Origin: Flaccisagitta enflata
Taxonomy: Eukaryota > Chaetognatha > Sagittoidea > Aphragmophora
Reading direction: 5' to 3'
Length of the DNA: 64,000 nt
NCBI GenBank assembly: GCA_965153355.1
Contig: OZ231126.1
Location: forward strand, 41,106,001 to 41,170,000
Below the pieces are notes generated by a model. It worked only from the letters and a program-made list of their open reading frames with translations, was not told the DNA's origin and searched no databases. This document shows positions 23,265-33,770 of the stretch, in pieces. Made by a program: the position numbers and the translations under genes. Positions within the stretch are counted from its first letter, which is position 1. Each line of letters begins with the position of its first letter.

Positions 23265-23367
23265 CTATCTATCTTTCTATCTATCTGTCTCTTTATCTAT
23301 CTGTGCATTCTTTCTATCATTTTCTTTCCTCCCTCCCTTTAGCCAATCGTTTCCCTTTCGGTCTCTC

Positions 23368-23566
<199 letters not shown>

Positions 23567-23642
23567 CATTTTGACTATTTTTGTCAACTTTTTTTTCTGT
23601 CTGTCCATCTGTCTGTCTGTGTGGGTGTCCGTGTCCGTGTGC

Positions 23643-23644
<2 letters not shown>

Positions 23645-23719
<75 letters not shown>
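23645..23719. repeat. (CT)n microsatellite
   Basis: CT tract of about 75 bp preceded by GTCTGTC and GTGTCCGT variants. Confidence 0.97.
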
Positions 23720-23723
<4 letters not shown>

Positions 23724-23836
23724 CTTCAATTTTAATCAAAACTGCGGATGGACGGAAACTCGTGAAAAAAAGAATATGGCGCAATAAAAGACTTCGTTGT
23801 CGAAAATAAAAAAAGAGAGTGAGAGATAACGAAAGT

Positions 23837-23839
<3 letters not shown>

Positions 23840-23893
<54 letters not shown>
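23840..23893. repeat. (AG)n microsatellite
   Basis: AG tract of about 54 bp, in inverted sense to the CT tract 120 bp earlier. Confidence 0.96.
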
Positions 23894-23894
<1 letters not shown>

Positions 23895-24059
23895 ATGGAC
23901 TGTGCAATTTAATGATGTTCCGATCATGGAAGCGAGGCGTTTTTTACAGGAGGGCGTTAGGTGGAACCACGCAGAGATCTTGAGACGAAACTTGCATTGC
24001 TCTCCCTGTCCGACCAAATGCAACTCTTCCTGTTGCACCATGTTGGCAATGGGTCCGAT

Positions 24060-24088
24060 TGAAACACACAAACACAAACACATACTCA

Positions 24089-24128
<40 letters not shown>

Positions 24129-24175
24129 CACACACACACACACACACACACACTTACACACAAATACACACACAA
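24060..24175. repeat. (CA)n microsatellite, interrupted
   Basis: CA tract with AAAAACAC, TTAC and AAATAC interruptions. Confidence 0.93.
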
Positions 24176-24667
24176 ATATCCATGTTCAACAAAATTCAGC
24201 CATCCATAAGGGGTTTCCGCATTGGGAGAATTATCGAGATATCACATAGGGAATATCTTGGGAATATCTAGATAATGTCCCAAATGCAAAAACCCCTCAT
24301 GTCCATGATTATCCAACCGCACACATGTTCCTGTCTCCGCGGTTAATTCTTTCTGTAGTTTTAACCCCTTACATTTACCGGGTGATCAGCCGGATTTGAG
24401 CAAATGTATGATGCCATTACTCTTAAACTACAGAAGCAAATTAGTTGGGGATGGTCTAGAATTGAAGAGAATTGCTGAACGTTTGCTTATAAAAAAAGAA
24501 ATAGCCCCATGATATTAAAGAAAAAGCCTTCTAAGTTACATATCAATTTAAGTCGATTTGGAAAAGTGCACTATGTTCTGAGAGCGACTCAAAATTGGAC
24601 AAAAATCACCTGAAGGATTTATCATTTTGTAATATTGTAAAATCACATAATAAATATAAAAAATATC

Positions 24668-24790
24668 ATTTTTTTCATTTTTTGTCATTTCTTGTCATTT
24701 CTTGTCATTTTTTGTCATTTTTTGTCATTTTTTGCCATTTTTATGATTTTTGTCATTTTTGTCATTTTTGTCATTTTTTGCCCTTTTCTT
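24668..24790. repeat. 10-11-bp minisatellite (TTTTTGTCATT)
   Basis: About 11 irregular units of TTTTTGTCATT / TTCTTGTCATT / TTTTTGCCATT. Confidence 0.9.
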
Positions 24791-25066
24791 GCTTTTTTTG
24801 TCATCTTTTAAAAATACTATCACTTTCATCAAAAAAAAAAATAAAACATTTTTTTTCCATGATAATATTACGAATGACAAAGCTTTTGTCTAGGGAGTTG
24901 CATGTAAGTCTTTAAAGTCTTCTGTAAACGTATTTTTAGTTTTTTTTACCTGTTTAAGCGTTTTTTGATATCTTTAATATTTTTAATATGTTGTCAGGAT
25001 AGCTTGCTTATATATGCTCAATTCTTCAATTTTCAGTTTCTACACCAAGTTTCAAGCTAATCAGTA

Positions 25067-25222
25067 AACAAGGCCGGATACACGGCAATCCAGTTGTGGA
25101 CGGTTGGGCAGGAGCAGTTATTTGAAAACGGCACAGAATACAAAAATATGACGGATGGACGGACCAACATACTGACCTACCGACCAACATGGCAAGGAAT
25201 AGTTGCATGTCCGCGACTAAAA
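25067..25222 (+). mobile_element. H1 element, first of a head-to-tail pair
   Basis: It starts AACAAGGCCGGATACACGGC, has CAGTTGTGGACGGTTGGGCAG internally, a short GACGGATGGACGGACC tract, and ends AGTTGCATGTCCGCGACTAA with AAA. Its last bases merge with the start of the next copy. Confidence 0.75.
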
Positions 25223-25380
25223 ACAAGGCCAACGCCTAGTCACGAACGGGACATGAATTGCTTAAGCTGACTGTCTTAAAATGTCTTAAAATGTCTTAAA
25301 ATGACTTGAAATGACTTAGAATGACTTAGAATGACTTAGAATGATGTATAATGGCATCTGGGAAGATGCTATGTGCCCAG
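25222..25380 (+). mobile_element. H1 element, second of the pair, 3' end missing
   Basis: The junction reads GCGACTAAAAACAAGGCC, so the second copy (AACAAGGCCAACGCC, then TAGTCACGAAC) starts where the first ends. It holds ten or so AATGTCTTAA/AATGACTTAG units of about 10 bp, as in the copy at 1654, then loses similarity before any hairpin. Confidence 0.7.
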
Positions 25381-26413
25381 AAAGTTTAAGAACACCCAAA
25401 AAGTAAAAGCGTGCTCAAATGTCTAAATCCTACATATGTGTGGAGTCCTTCTGTTTAGAGTTTTCCTACCAAGTTTCCAGCAAATTTGTTGAAAAATCGC
25501 AAAGTTATGCATGTATCTCACTCTAGGGTATTAGGCTGATTTGGTCAGTTGGGGTGATTGGATCACAAAATATAGACTAGATGTAAAGCTGTAAAGATGT
25601 AACAGAAAAGATGTAAAGGAAAAAAAAAATAAAAAGAAGTAAAGTAAAGAAAGTAAACCCTTAAACAAATTCTCTGTAAATATGAAGCAAATCAGTCAAA
25701 GGATAAAGAAATTATGTTTTTTTTTTAAATTATTCATAACAACAATATCAAATCAACTCCTTAGATATCGTTTTCATTTTAACATGTGTCTTTGTAGTAG
25801 TTTGTAGATTCTGATTTCTGATTGATGTTTGCATTGTCGCATTTATGTTGACGAATATAAACCCAATAATAATAATAATTGTTATACATTAGTTGATAAT
25901 GTATGATTAATAAATCATGAAATTATTTAAATCTTATATTATTAAATGTTTACTTTAAATTGCATTTCTTCTTTTCAAATAATGATATAGATATTAATTT
26001 TTAGTAAGTAAGTAATAAATATGTCATAATGAGATAATGATTTTTTTCAATCATTTAATTCACTGTTTCCAAACCATGCATATTATAGTGCCAAAGTGCG
26101 TTTGATCAAGAAAGCACTCTACAAGTTAAGACACATTGTAATAATTGTATTTGTGTCATTATGATAAGACCAATCTAATCATCCATTCTTGGACATGAAG
26201 AGGGGGGTATATCGTATTTTGGGTGCTATCAAACCTTAACAAGACCATGTGAAAGACAGATAAGGGAGAGAAAGAGAGGAAGAAATAAAGAGAATAGGAA
26301 AGGTAAAGGAAAGATAGCGAGGAAGAAATAAAGAAAAACTGAAGGCAAAAGGATTTGTTAAAATAGACAGAAGGAAGGCAGACAGAAGGACAAATGTATG
26401 TATGGATGGACAG
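25381..26413. other. AT-rich non-coding stretch
   Basis: No exon or element end is supported. A short AGAGAAAGAGAGGAAG-rich purine region lies at 26240-26390. Confidence 0.45.
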
Positions 26414-27204
26414 TAGCTCACTATAAAAACACGCTTTTTCATGGTGAGGCTCTCTATCCAAGGAATCTGGCTCAAAATCATGTATATAGATAGTCCATCA
26501 CAAAAATTTGACCCTGGGGCTTCTCTAAAGTGTGCCCGCCACACCCCTCCTAATGCATACGTGGTGGTGTTGTTTTTTTCACATTGTCATATTTTACTCA
26601 TCTTTGTAAGCTTATATCTCCTTAACGAATAAAGCTAGTGACCTCAATTTGGGCTCATTTTAAAGAGCTTTACTTACTCTTTAGAATGAGCCCAAGTTGA
26701 GATCATTAGCTTTATTCGTTTAGAAGCAGATGTCTTCCAAAGTTGATGTCTTTTGGAGAAAATATTGATTTTTGTCACAATTTAGCTATTATCTCCTGAA
26801 CGAATAAAGCTACTGACCTCAACTTGGGCTCATTTTGGAAAGCTTTACTTACTCTTTAAAATGAGCCCAAGTTGAGATCTGTAACTTTTTTGTTAAGAAG
26901 CAGTTGTCTTACAAAGCTGATGTCTTCAGAACAGTCATTCTTCTCATTAAACTAAAATTGTATAACTTGGCTTTTTTTCTCTACCCTATTATAGTCAGGT
27001 AATGCACTGGCTCATTGGTAATTGCAGTCTACTGTGAGGGTAGATTAATAGATAGATAGTAGGGGTCTGAGACCCATAGAGGGCCCCTAAAGAGCCCACA
27101 TGGCTTCAAAAATGGTAAAAATTCCCCCAATACTGAAAAAAATTCTCTTTTTTCGGCTTTGATGTATCCCAGTTGTACACTGACTTATCAACTATTTCCA
27201 TCTA

Positions 27205-27614
27205 CCACTTGGATAAAAAAAAAAGACGCACCTATCTATTAATTGATAAAATGCATATAAAAATTATTTTTAACTATTTTTTAAAAAAACATTTTGAAAG
27301 ATTTTCAAATTTTCTTTCAATCTAGACCAATCCCAGGTTTGTAGCTCAAACGGTTTGGAAGCAAAAGCCCTGCAAAGAGAAGTACTATTTTGCTAAAATG
27401 CATTTTTACATAGGGATTGCGAAACTAAAATGGGCAATGTTTTTATTCAAACTAATGCCATTTCTAAACGAAAAAAGATAGCATTACCAGATTGGTGCCA
27501 AATGAAAGTACTTTCAAAGGGCTTTCCAATGACCTAAGATTTTACTTAGTTTCCTTAAATATTATAGGTAAAATTTGTCATCCAAAAGTGCGTCTTTTTT
27601 TTTGATCCACATGG
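27205..27614. mobile_element. 410-bp TIR element, TA target
   Basis: Left TA-CCACTTGGATAAAAAAAA, then AAGACGCAC. The right end is inverted TA-CCATGTGGATCAAAAAAA, then AAAGACGCAC. The TIR is about 28 bp with four mismatches, and TA lies on both sides (27203-27204, 27615-27616). There is no ORF. Confidence 0.8.
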
Positions 27615-27818
27615 TAATATATGTTCTTTAATTCGTCAGCAAATATAAGCGACAGAGGCAAACACATTCATCAGATAAGTAGCATTAAATAAATGGCATT
27701 TTGTACATTAGTCAAAACGGGCACAAAATCAAAAAGAAAAATAGATAAAGAAAAATATATGGGGCCCCTCGCTACATAATAGCATGAGGGACCAAAAAAG
27801 AAAAAAAAAAAAGAAAAG

Positions 27819-29048
27819 TTACTCTTGCTCCATGACAAGATTACGCGCTAGATGCGAGATGATTGGATTGTGATGTGTCAACAGTGAAGAATCAAATTTG
27901 TTTTTTGCTCTGTGAAACAGGTCAATCAGCGACTTATATCCAAAGGATTCTCTTAGAGTTCTGATGCTCTCCCATCTATTGTATCCAAAGATGAGCCTGA
28001 GAGAATCGTTTACCGCAGTGCAACAGTCTTGTAGTTGTCGAGATGGGTACTCTTTTATTGCTGATGCATAAGTAATGATTGGGATACAGCATGAGTAAAG
28101 TAGCTGTAGCATTATCTCCTCACTGGGTTTTTTCGTGGCTCTTAGAATCGAATTTGACGCGCGATAGTACTTTGAGAGATCATTGGACGACGAGAATGTA
28201 AAACCTTTATGGTTCACTATTGTCGCACCAAGATATGTGATCGAATCAACATATTGAATATCTCTTCCATTGAGCGAGATTGGACAAAGATTTCCGTGAT
28301 CAATGTGTGACTTAGAGAAGACGATTATCTTGGATTTACTTGCATTAAAGGTTAAACCATACTCCTTGCAGTATGTTTCACACAGATTAATCATTATGCT
28401 TAGAGCTTTTCGCGTGGGCGCTAAAAGGCATAAATCATCTGCAAATAATATCATTGCTAAGAAAATTCCATAGATATGGCATCCGACATCCGCTTTACGC
28501 AAGATTGAAGCAATTTCATCTACATAGCAACCAAAAAAATCTGGAGAATTAATTCCGCCTTGCTTGATTCCAAGTGGAACCCTAAAATCTCTACTCAGCT
28601 TGTTGGCCCATTTGACGTTGCAATACATGTTGAGATACCAGTAAATCAGGCAGAGTAATATGCATAGTGGAATTCCTCTTTGTATGAGTTTTGAAAAAAG
28701 ACCGTAATGAGAAATTCTATCAAACGCTTTGGTGCAATCGAGAAAAGCAACATATACACTTGAATTTCTCTCATTGAAGTGATTTACTGTTGTTTTTAAA
28801 GAGAATAATGCATGATTTGTACTGGTTTTGCGTTTGAAGCCAAATTGGAGGTTGTCAGTATCCAATAGATGACCGGTTTTCAATTGTATAGCATGCTCAA
28901 ACAACTTAGCAGGAAGACAACTCAGGGTTATTCCTCTGTAGTTGGATGGATCAGACAGATCACCTTGTGAGTTTTTAACAATTGGAGTTATGGTGCCTTT
29001 CAGAAAATCTGAAGAAAATCTGAAATGTGGCAGGAGATGAAGAGATGG
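27819..29048 (-). CDS. LINE-type reverse transcriptase, 5'-truncated
   Basis: This is a retrotransposon polymerase fragment, open for about 410 codons. It begins after a TAA at 29049 without an ATG, so the endonuclease half is missing. Ordered motifs (from L at 28904 as residue 1) are: upstream TPIVKN, SDPSNYRGITLS; motif A FLDCTKAFDRISH (54-66); motif B GIKQGGINSP (112-121); catalytic motif C LFADDLCLLAP (153-163); motif D KSKIIVFSK; motif E YLGATI. An FADD box with A before DD fits non-LTR elements. It ends at TAA after NLVMEQE. No RNase H is seen. The upstream cut coincides with the inverted ~165-bp units at 29028-29175. It lies inside the 26.4-31.1 kb inverted-repeat structure. The coding frame is intact, so the insertion may be fairly recent. 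Confidence 0.85.
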   Translation of the reverse strand, partial: PSLHLLPHFRFSSDFLKGTITPIVKNSQGDLSDPSNYRGITLSCLPAKLFEHAIQLKTGHLLDTDNLQFGFKRKTSTNHALFSLKTTVNHFNERNSSVYVAFLDCTKAFDRISHYGLFSKLIQRGIPLCILLCLIYWYLNMYCNVKWANKLSRDFRVPLGIKQGGINSPDFFGCYVDEIASILRKADVGCHIYGIFLAMILFADDLCLLAPTRKALSIMINLCETYCKEYGLTFNASKSKIIVFSKSHIDHGNLCPISLNGRDIQYVDSITYLGATIVNHKGFTFSSSNDLSKYYRASNSILRATKKPSEEIMLQLLYSCCIPIITYASAIKEYPSRQLQDCCTAVNDSLRLIFGYNRWESIRTLRESFGYKSLIDLFHRAKNKFDSSLLTHHNPIISHLARNLVMEQE

Positions 29049-29695
29049 TTAGTAGAGGGTTAGGACCCCGGGGGGCCTATTGAAGAGCCCTTCAGGGCTC
29101 AAAAATGGCAAAAATGGCTCAAAGATTGAAAAATACTTACTTTTCTGTTTTGAAGCACCCTAGAAGTAATTTCCATATAGCGTGTACATCCCTAGAGACT
29201 GGAATCTGGGCCTTGGGGTTGGGATTTGGGCCTTGAAAGTGGGATTTGGGCCTCAAGAGTGGGATTTGGACCTCGAGGCTGGGATATGGGCCTCCAGGCT
29301 GAGATATGAGCCCGGAGGCCCAAAGGTGGAGGAAAAAGTTCCCCATATATGTGAAAGCATAGGTCATCGACTCCTTTGGGGCCGCTGCCCAAAAGAACAT
29401 AATCTGATATTCTACCATTTTGGGGCCCTTTGGAGTCCATAAGGAGGCCCCCAGGGGTCTTGATTTTCTGTAATAAACCTGTGCGTATCCCACTACACAA
29501 GATAGGAATGATTGATGAGTCAAGATTACTACTAGGGCGCTTCAATGCAGAAAAGTAAGTATTTTTTCCATATTGGAACAATTTTGGCTATTTTTGAGCC
29601 CTAAAGGGCCTTTCAAAGGCCCAACCAGGGGTTCTAACTCTCTGTTAACCATTTGTTCATCTCCTGCCACACTAGATGGAAATTACCGATGAGTC
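29028..29695. repeat. inverted pair of ~165-bp units around an H3 fragment
   Basis: 29028-29175 (GTGGCAGGAGATGAAGAGAT, GAGCCCTTCAGGGCTCAAAA, ACTTACTTTTCTG) pairs with 29525-29695 read inverted (GTGGCAGGAGATGAACAAAT, GGGCTCAAAAATAGCC, ACTTACTTTTCTG). Related units form part of the arms of the larger structure. Confidence 0.65.
29195..29391. mobile_element. H3 element fragment with 20-bp minisatellite
   Basis: Units like GTGGGATTTGGGCCTCAAGA precede CCCCATATATGTGAAAGCAT, AGGTCATCGACTCCTTTGGG and GCCGCTGCCC, the H3 end seen at 62.6 and 63.6 kb. Only one hairpin end is present. Confidence 0.7.
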
Positions 29696-29756
29696 AGTGT
29701 ACCATCAGGATACCCCAAGGTATAAATAAAGCATTTTTTTCAGTATTGAGGTCATT

Positions 29757-30353
29757 TTTAGATGCGTCCTCGCATCTCTATAATAGGCTCTGTCCGTCGG
29801 TCGGTCAGTTGGTTGGTCAGTTGGTCGGTTGGTGGGGTAACGCATTCATAAAAATCATTGAATCTTGCGTTTTTAGACACGCATGCATCCAGTTCTTTCT
29901 TCTTCCAATGAAAACGAAGGTTTTCACAAATAGACCAATCACAGTTGAGAATGAATGTTGTGTTCCTTTTAAAACAAGACCAGCTTTTGCTCTCAAAAAG
30001 ACGACTTCCGATAATGACAAATCTTCAATGAAAGAAAAGCCAACCAATCACCAATGACGAATGAAAATTTTTGCTGGTCAAATCTCATTGTTGCATCTTT
30101 ATAATAGGCTCTGTCCGTCGGTTGGTCAGTCGGTTGGGTAATGCATTCATTCAAAACATTAAACTCATGCATTATTTCAACAAAAAAGTTGTCCTGACCC
30201 AACAAATGAAGCATACATAAGCTTATTCATTCAATAACTCATTTATTCACTCATAAATAACATTCACTCATAAAAAAAACATTTTTAAAAAAACATTCAT
30301 TCATAATACACATTCATTCAAAGAGGATGCATCGTTGGCCTACTTGGCCTTGT
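29757..30353 (-). mobile_element. H2 hairpin-ended element in the right arm
   Basis: On the plus strand it starts TTTTTAGATGCGTCCTCGCA, then TCTCTATAATAGGCTCTGTC and a (GTCGGTTGGTCA) tract. It ends GAGGATGCATCGTTGGCC, then TACTTGGCCTTGTT. A second TGCATCTTTATAATAGGC plus tract lies at about 30093-30145, so two elements are merged. CATTCATTCA repeats fill 30220-30320. Its insertion splits the right arm of the 26.4-31.1 kb structure and is therefore younger than it. Confidence 0.75.
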
Positions 30354-31079
30354 TACCATTATTGAGGCCATGTGGGCTCCTTGAAGGGCCCTTTGTGGGT
30401 CCCAAACCCGCATTATCCATTGGTTCTTCTACCCCCACAGTAAATGGCGGTAACCAATGAGCCAGAGTATCACCTGACTATAATGGCGTAAAAAAAAAAA
30501 TATATAAAATCAAAGTTTAATGACAAAACTACTTTTTTCTTCATGAAGACATCAGCTTTGTAAGACGACTGCTTCATAACAAATGATTATACAGACCTTA
30601 ACTTGGGCTCATTTTAAAAAGTAATGAAAGCTCTTCAAAATCAGCCCAAGTTGAGGTCAGTAGCTTTATTTGTTTGGGAGATACAAGCTTGCAAAGTTGT
30701 GACAAATATCAATATTTTCTCCAAAAAGGCATCAACTTTGGAAGAAAACTGCTTCTAAATGAGTACAGCTGATGATCTCAACTTGGGCTCATTTTAAAAA
30801 GTAAGAAAAGCTCTTTAAAATGAGCCCAAATTGAGGTCACTAGCTTTATTCGTTTAGGAGATATAAGTTTACAAAGATGAGTAATATATGACAATGTCAA
30901 AAAAACAACACCACCACTTATGCATTAGGAGGGGTGTGGCGGGCACACTTTAGAGAAGCCCCAAGGTCAAATTTTTGTGATGGACTATCTATGTACATGA
31001 TTTTGAGCCAGATTCCTTGGATAGAGAACCTCACCATGAAAAAGCGTATTTTTATAGTGGGCTAATGGACAGATTCCCC

Positions 31080-31200
31080 CTGTGTTCTACAGGACTTGGT
31101 CCCCTTTGGGGCCGCTGCCCTGCTCCCCCTCAATCTAAATCATATACTACTCAAGCAGGGCACAGGTACCACTGACCATGTATTGCCTTTGGGCTGCTAT
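31080..31200. mobile_element. H3-type end with extended conserved tail
   Basis: CAGATTCCCCCTGTGTTCTA, CAGGACTTGGTCCCC, TTTGGGGCCGCTGCCCTGCT, then CAAGCAGGGCACAGGTACC. The same sequence is at 33771-33900 (inverted), and the tail recurs at 63655-63723. TGCCCTGCT and AGCAGGGCA can pair across about 38 nt. Confidence 0.7.
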
Positions 31201-31217
31201 TTTTTCCTCTCTCTTTT

Positions 31218-31380
31218 CCTTCTTATTCTGCTCCTTCTTCTTCTTTTTTTTCTTCTTCTTCTTCTTCTTCTTCTTCTTCTTCTTCTTCTTTTTCTTTTTC
31301 TTCTTCTTCTCCCTCTTCTTCTCCTTCCTCTTCTTCTTCTTTTTTGTCTTCTTCTTCTTCTGCTTCTTTTTTATGTTTTC
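31218..31380. repeat. (CTT)n microsatellite
   Basis: CTT tract with T-rich and TCC interruptions. Confidence 0.95.
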
Positions 31381-31458
31381 TGTTCACTTTGACACTTCGC
31401 TAATGTTAAAGAGGGAGAAGAAGAAGAAGAGGAAGGAGAAGAAGAGGGAGAATTCTGC

Positions 31459-31557
31459 TTCTTCTTCTTCTTCTTCTTCTTCTTCTTCTTCTTCTTCTTC
31501 TTCTTCTTCTTCTTCTTCTTCTTCTTCTTCTTCTTCTTCTTCTTCTTCTTCTTCTTC
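31459..31557. repeat. (CTT)n microsatellite
   Basis: Pure CTT tract of about 98 bp. GCTAATGTTA occurs just before (31399) and just after it (31558), so the two CTT tracts are a duplicated unit. Confidence 0.96.
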
Positions 31558-31680
31558 GCTAATGTTACTTTCTTTTCTTTGTCTTTCCTTCTTTTTTTTC
31601 TTGTTTTGCTTATTCTTCTTGTTCATCTTTTATCTCACTGCTCCTTCCCAGATGGTCTATAGACCTTAAAAACAGCCCAT

Positions 31681-32929
31681 GCTCAACCGCACGCAACTGG
31701 GGTAGCCATGTTTCTTGCCTGGTTCATAGAATGAAACGGTTGAAGAAATTTTCATAAAAAAGATGATAATTCTTTTTGCCATTTTTGAAAAAGAAGTTCA
31801 ATTTTCTCAGCAACCGCTCAACCGATTCACATGAAATTTTACACAAATAAACTTCTTAAAAAATACTGTCGAATGAGTCCATTCCCAGCACTGTGGCTTA
31901 CCTAGAGGATGATTTATGATTTTCTGAAGATTAAAATATTTCGATCATTTTTACCAAATAGCTGTTATTTTTTACTATCAAAATTCCAGATAGGTGCACT
32001 TTGGAGGCCAATAGAGCCCAGGGTCGCAACTGGACGCAGGCAAAACCATATATAGGCATGATCAGCACCCAAAGTACTTCAAATTAGTGGTGGTAGGAAC
32101 AGCTGCAAGTGCCTGCCTTATTAGTTACAGCTATGAAAAGCTGAAAATCGTCAAAAAGAGAATATACAGATAAAAAGAGGGGTAAAAAGATGGGTAAAGA
32201 GAGGAATCAGTTCCTCTATGACTCATACCCTCAGAAAGTATCCTTGGGGGGTCCGATACATGGCTTAGTTGGTTTGAAACATCTATCAATGTAACTACAG
32301 TGTCCAATTGAAAAAATAGTAAAAAAATTTTAAAAAATGAAAAAAACTGGGAGTAGTGGCCTAACAGAGGGGCCTGCTCAGATCCTGGCGTGTTAAAATC
32401 GATTTTTTTTATTGTTACGACCCACTGAAATCATGTACTTGCCCCATGTATAACAAAAAAACAATTTTGGGAAGAGTCACTTTTGCTGATTTTTGGCAAA
32501 ATAATTCCTCCTCAGGGAAGTCAGTGAAGTGGTGCAATTTTGCGCAGAATCCTCGTCTAATGTCAACTCATTTCCTTTTGAGTATAGACAATTGAGGTAA
32601 GAAATTGCGGTTCTTATGATCTCCTTTTCAAAACTGGATTAAAAACTTGTCAATTCGGCACCATAACACTGATTTTAGCTGTACCCAATCGACAGATATA
32701 CTTGAAACACCAAGGACATTGAGTAAATGGGAAAAAGTCAATCGTCCAATTTGGGCATCAATTCGCGATCTTGGAAAAAAGCATCTACAGCCATTACTTG
32801 CAAGCCTTTTGGGCTACAATATCCATCTTTGGCTTAAAGTAAACATTCATCTATTTTCTTTATGATAAACTATTGCCCAAGTTTCAACTAACAATCGTTT
32901 AGTCTCAGCGTCCAAAAAGATTTACTCAC
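31681..32929. other. non-coding stretch
   Basis: It begins with a decayed H1 start in inverted sense (ACCGCACGCAACTGGGGTAG near 31688). The rest shows no supported gene; frames are short. Confidence 0.4.
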
Positions 32930-33136
32930 TTCCGGCTGATCACCTTGTGTTGCTGCCACACTTGAGGAAACCTAATTTTTCTCAGCCATTCTTCAAGAGC
33001 ATGATTTATAAGACACTTTTCCAAGCAACCAGTTGGTTCGGTGTTCCATCCGTCCTTTTTCCCTTCTCCAAGATCATTAAAAATTGGTTTTGCGTTTCTA
33101 TCCCGGCAGACCCATGTAAGGTACCTGTTTTGGTAG
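32930..33136 (-). CDS. candidate internal exon, unknown protein
   Basis: The minus strand has an acceptor ATATCCACTCAG (intron side 33137 onward), then an open 207-nt exon, then a donor GGAA|GTGAGTAAA at 32929. The frame is phase 2 at both ends. The translation includes YQNRYLTWVCRDRNAKPIFN, DLGEGKKDGWNTEPTGCLEK, CLINHALEEWLRKIRF and PQVWQQHKVISR. Four tryptophans, three cysteines, a balanced composition and good splice sites argue for real coding sequence. I do not recognise the family, and neighbouring exons were not found within the window. Confidence 0.4.
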
Positions 33137-33214
33137 CTGAGTGGATATAATGCTAAGTGCCTACTTCTACGGCTTTTTCTATGAACCAACGAACAAATCG
33201 TAAATTGGAATATA

Positions 33215-33389
33215 CAGTGGAGCACCGCTAGAGCGCACCCGCTATTAAGGCATGCTCGCCTATAAAGCATAGAGTTAGCAGTCCCATGAGAGATTTTTGT
33301 AGTTAACTGTATATTGGCAATAAGTCAGCTTCACTATAAGGCTTAATTTTGCCAAGTTCCTAGGCATGCGCTCTAGTGAAACTCAACTG
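33215..33389. mobile_element. pogo-like MITE, 175 bp
   Basis: Left TA-CAGTGGAGCACCGCTAGAGC, right inverted TA-CAGTTGAGTTTCACTAGAGC. TA flanks at 33213-33214 and 33390-33391. The CAGTNGA...CGCTA... layout of the ends is that of pogo/Tigger-type TIRs. There is no ORF. Confidence 0.75.
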
Positions 33390-33770
33390 TAGTTCTTGTC
33401 ATGTTGTTCCTGTTCTTTTGTTCAACTACTCGACGAACGTCTGCTGGTATTGGAATAAGAATCAGCAAGGACAACAAGGGCAACGAGGTCAATGATGCAA
33501 AAATGAATCACTTGGTCAGAAGTTAGAGCAGAGGATGTTGTTAACGCAGTCATCCAAATATACACAAGCAACATCTAGTAACTGAAGTTCCTGCTTCGAA
33601 TACCAAGAGGATTAACCTTCGCTTGGCTTTTCAAAATCTTGCAAAAAGTCTCTTTTTAGTCTGTTGTTACAGCTCTTTGATGCCCTTAATCACAGACATG
33701 TACACAGTAAAATGACACCAACATGGTCTTCGAATAATACTTAATAAAAATCATAAAAAAAAAAAGAATA

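Larger units (their letters stand above)
26414..31064. mobile_element. 4.65-kb structure with inverted arms of about 790 bp
   Basis: The left arm 26414-27204 (TAGCTCACTATAAAAACACG, then CTTTTTCATGGTGAGG) matches the right arm about 29690-31064 in inverted orientation (TAGCCCACTATAAAAATACG, then CTTTTTCATGGTGAGG). Shared landmarks are AAGGAATCTGGCTCAAAATC, GCCCGCCACACCCCTCCTAA, repeated TGGGCTCATTTTAAAGAGC motifs, GAGCCCACATGGC and CACTGACTCATC. The right arm is split by an H2 element (29757-30353); without it the arm is about 778 bp. A TA-flanked MITE begins at the inner edge of the left arm. The middle holds a truncated reverse transcriptase. No transposase is seen. Confidence 0.75.
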
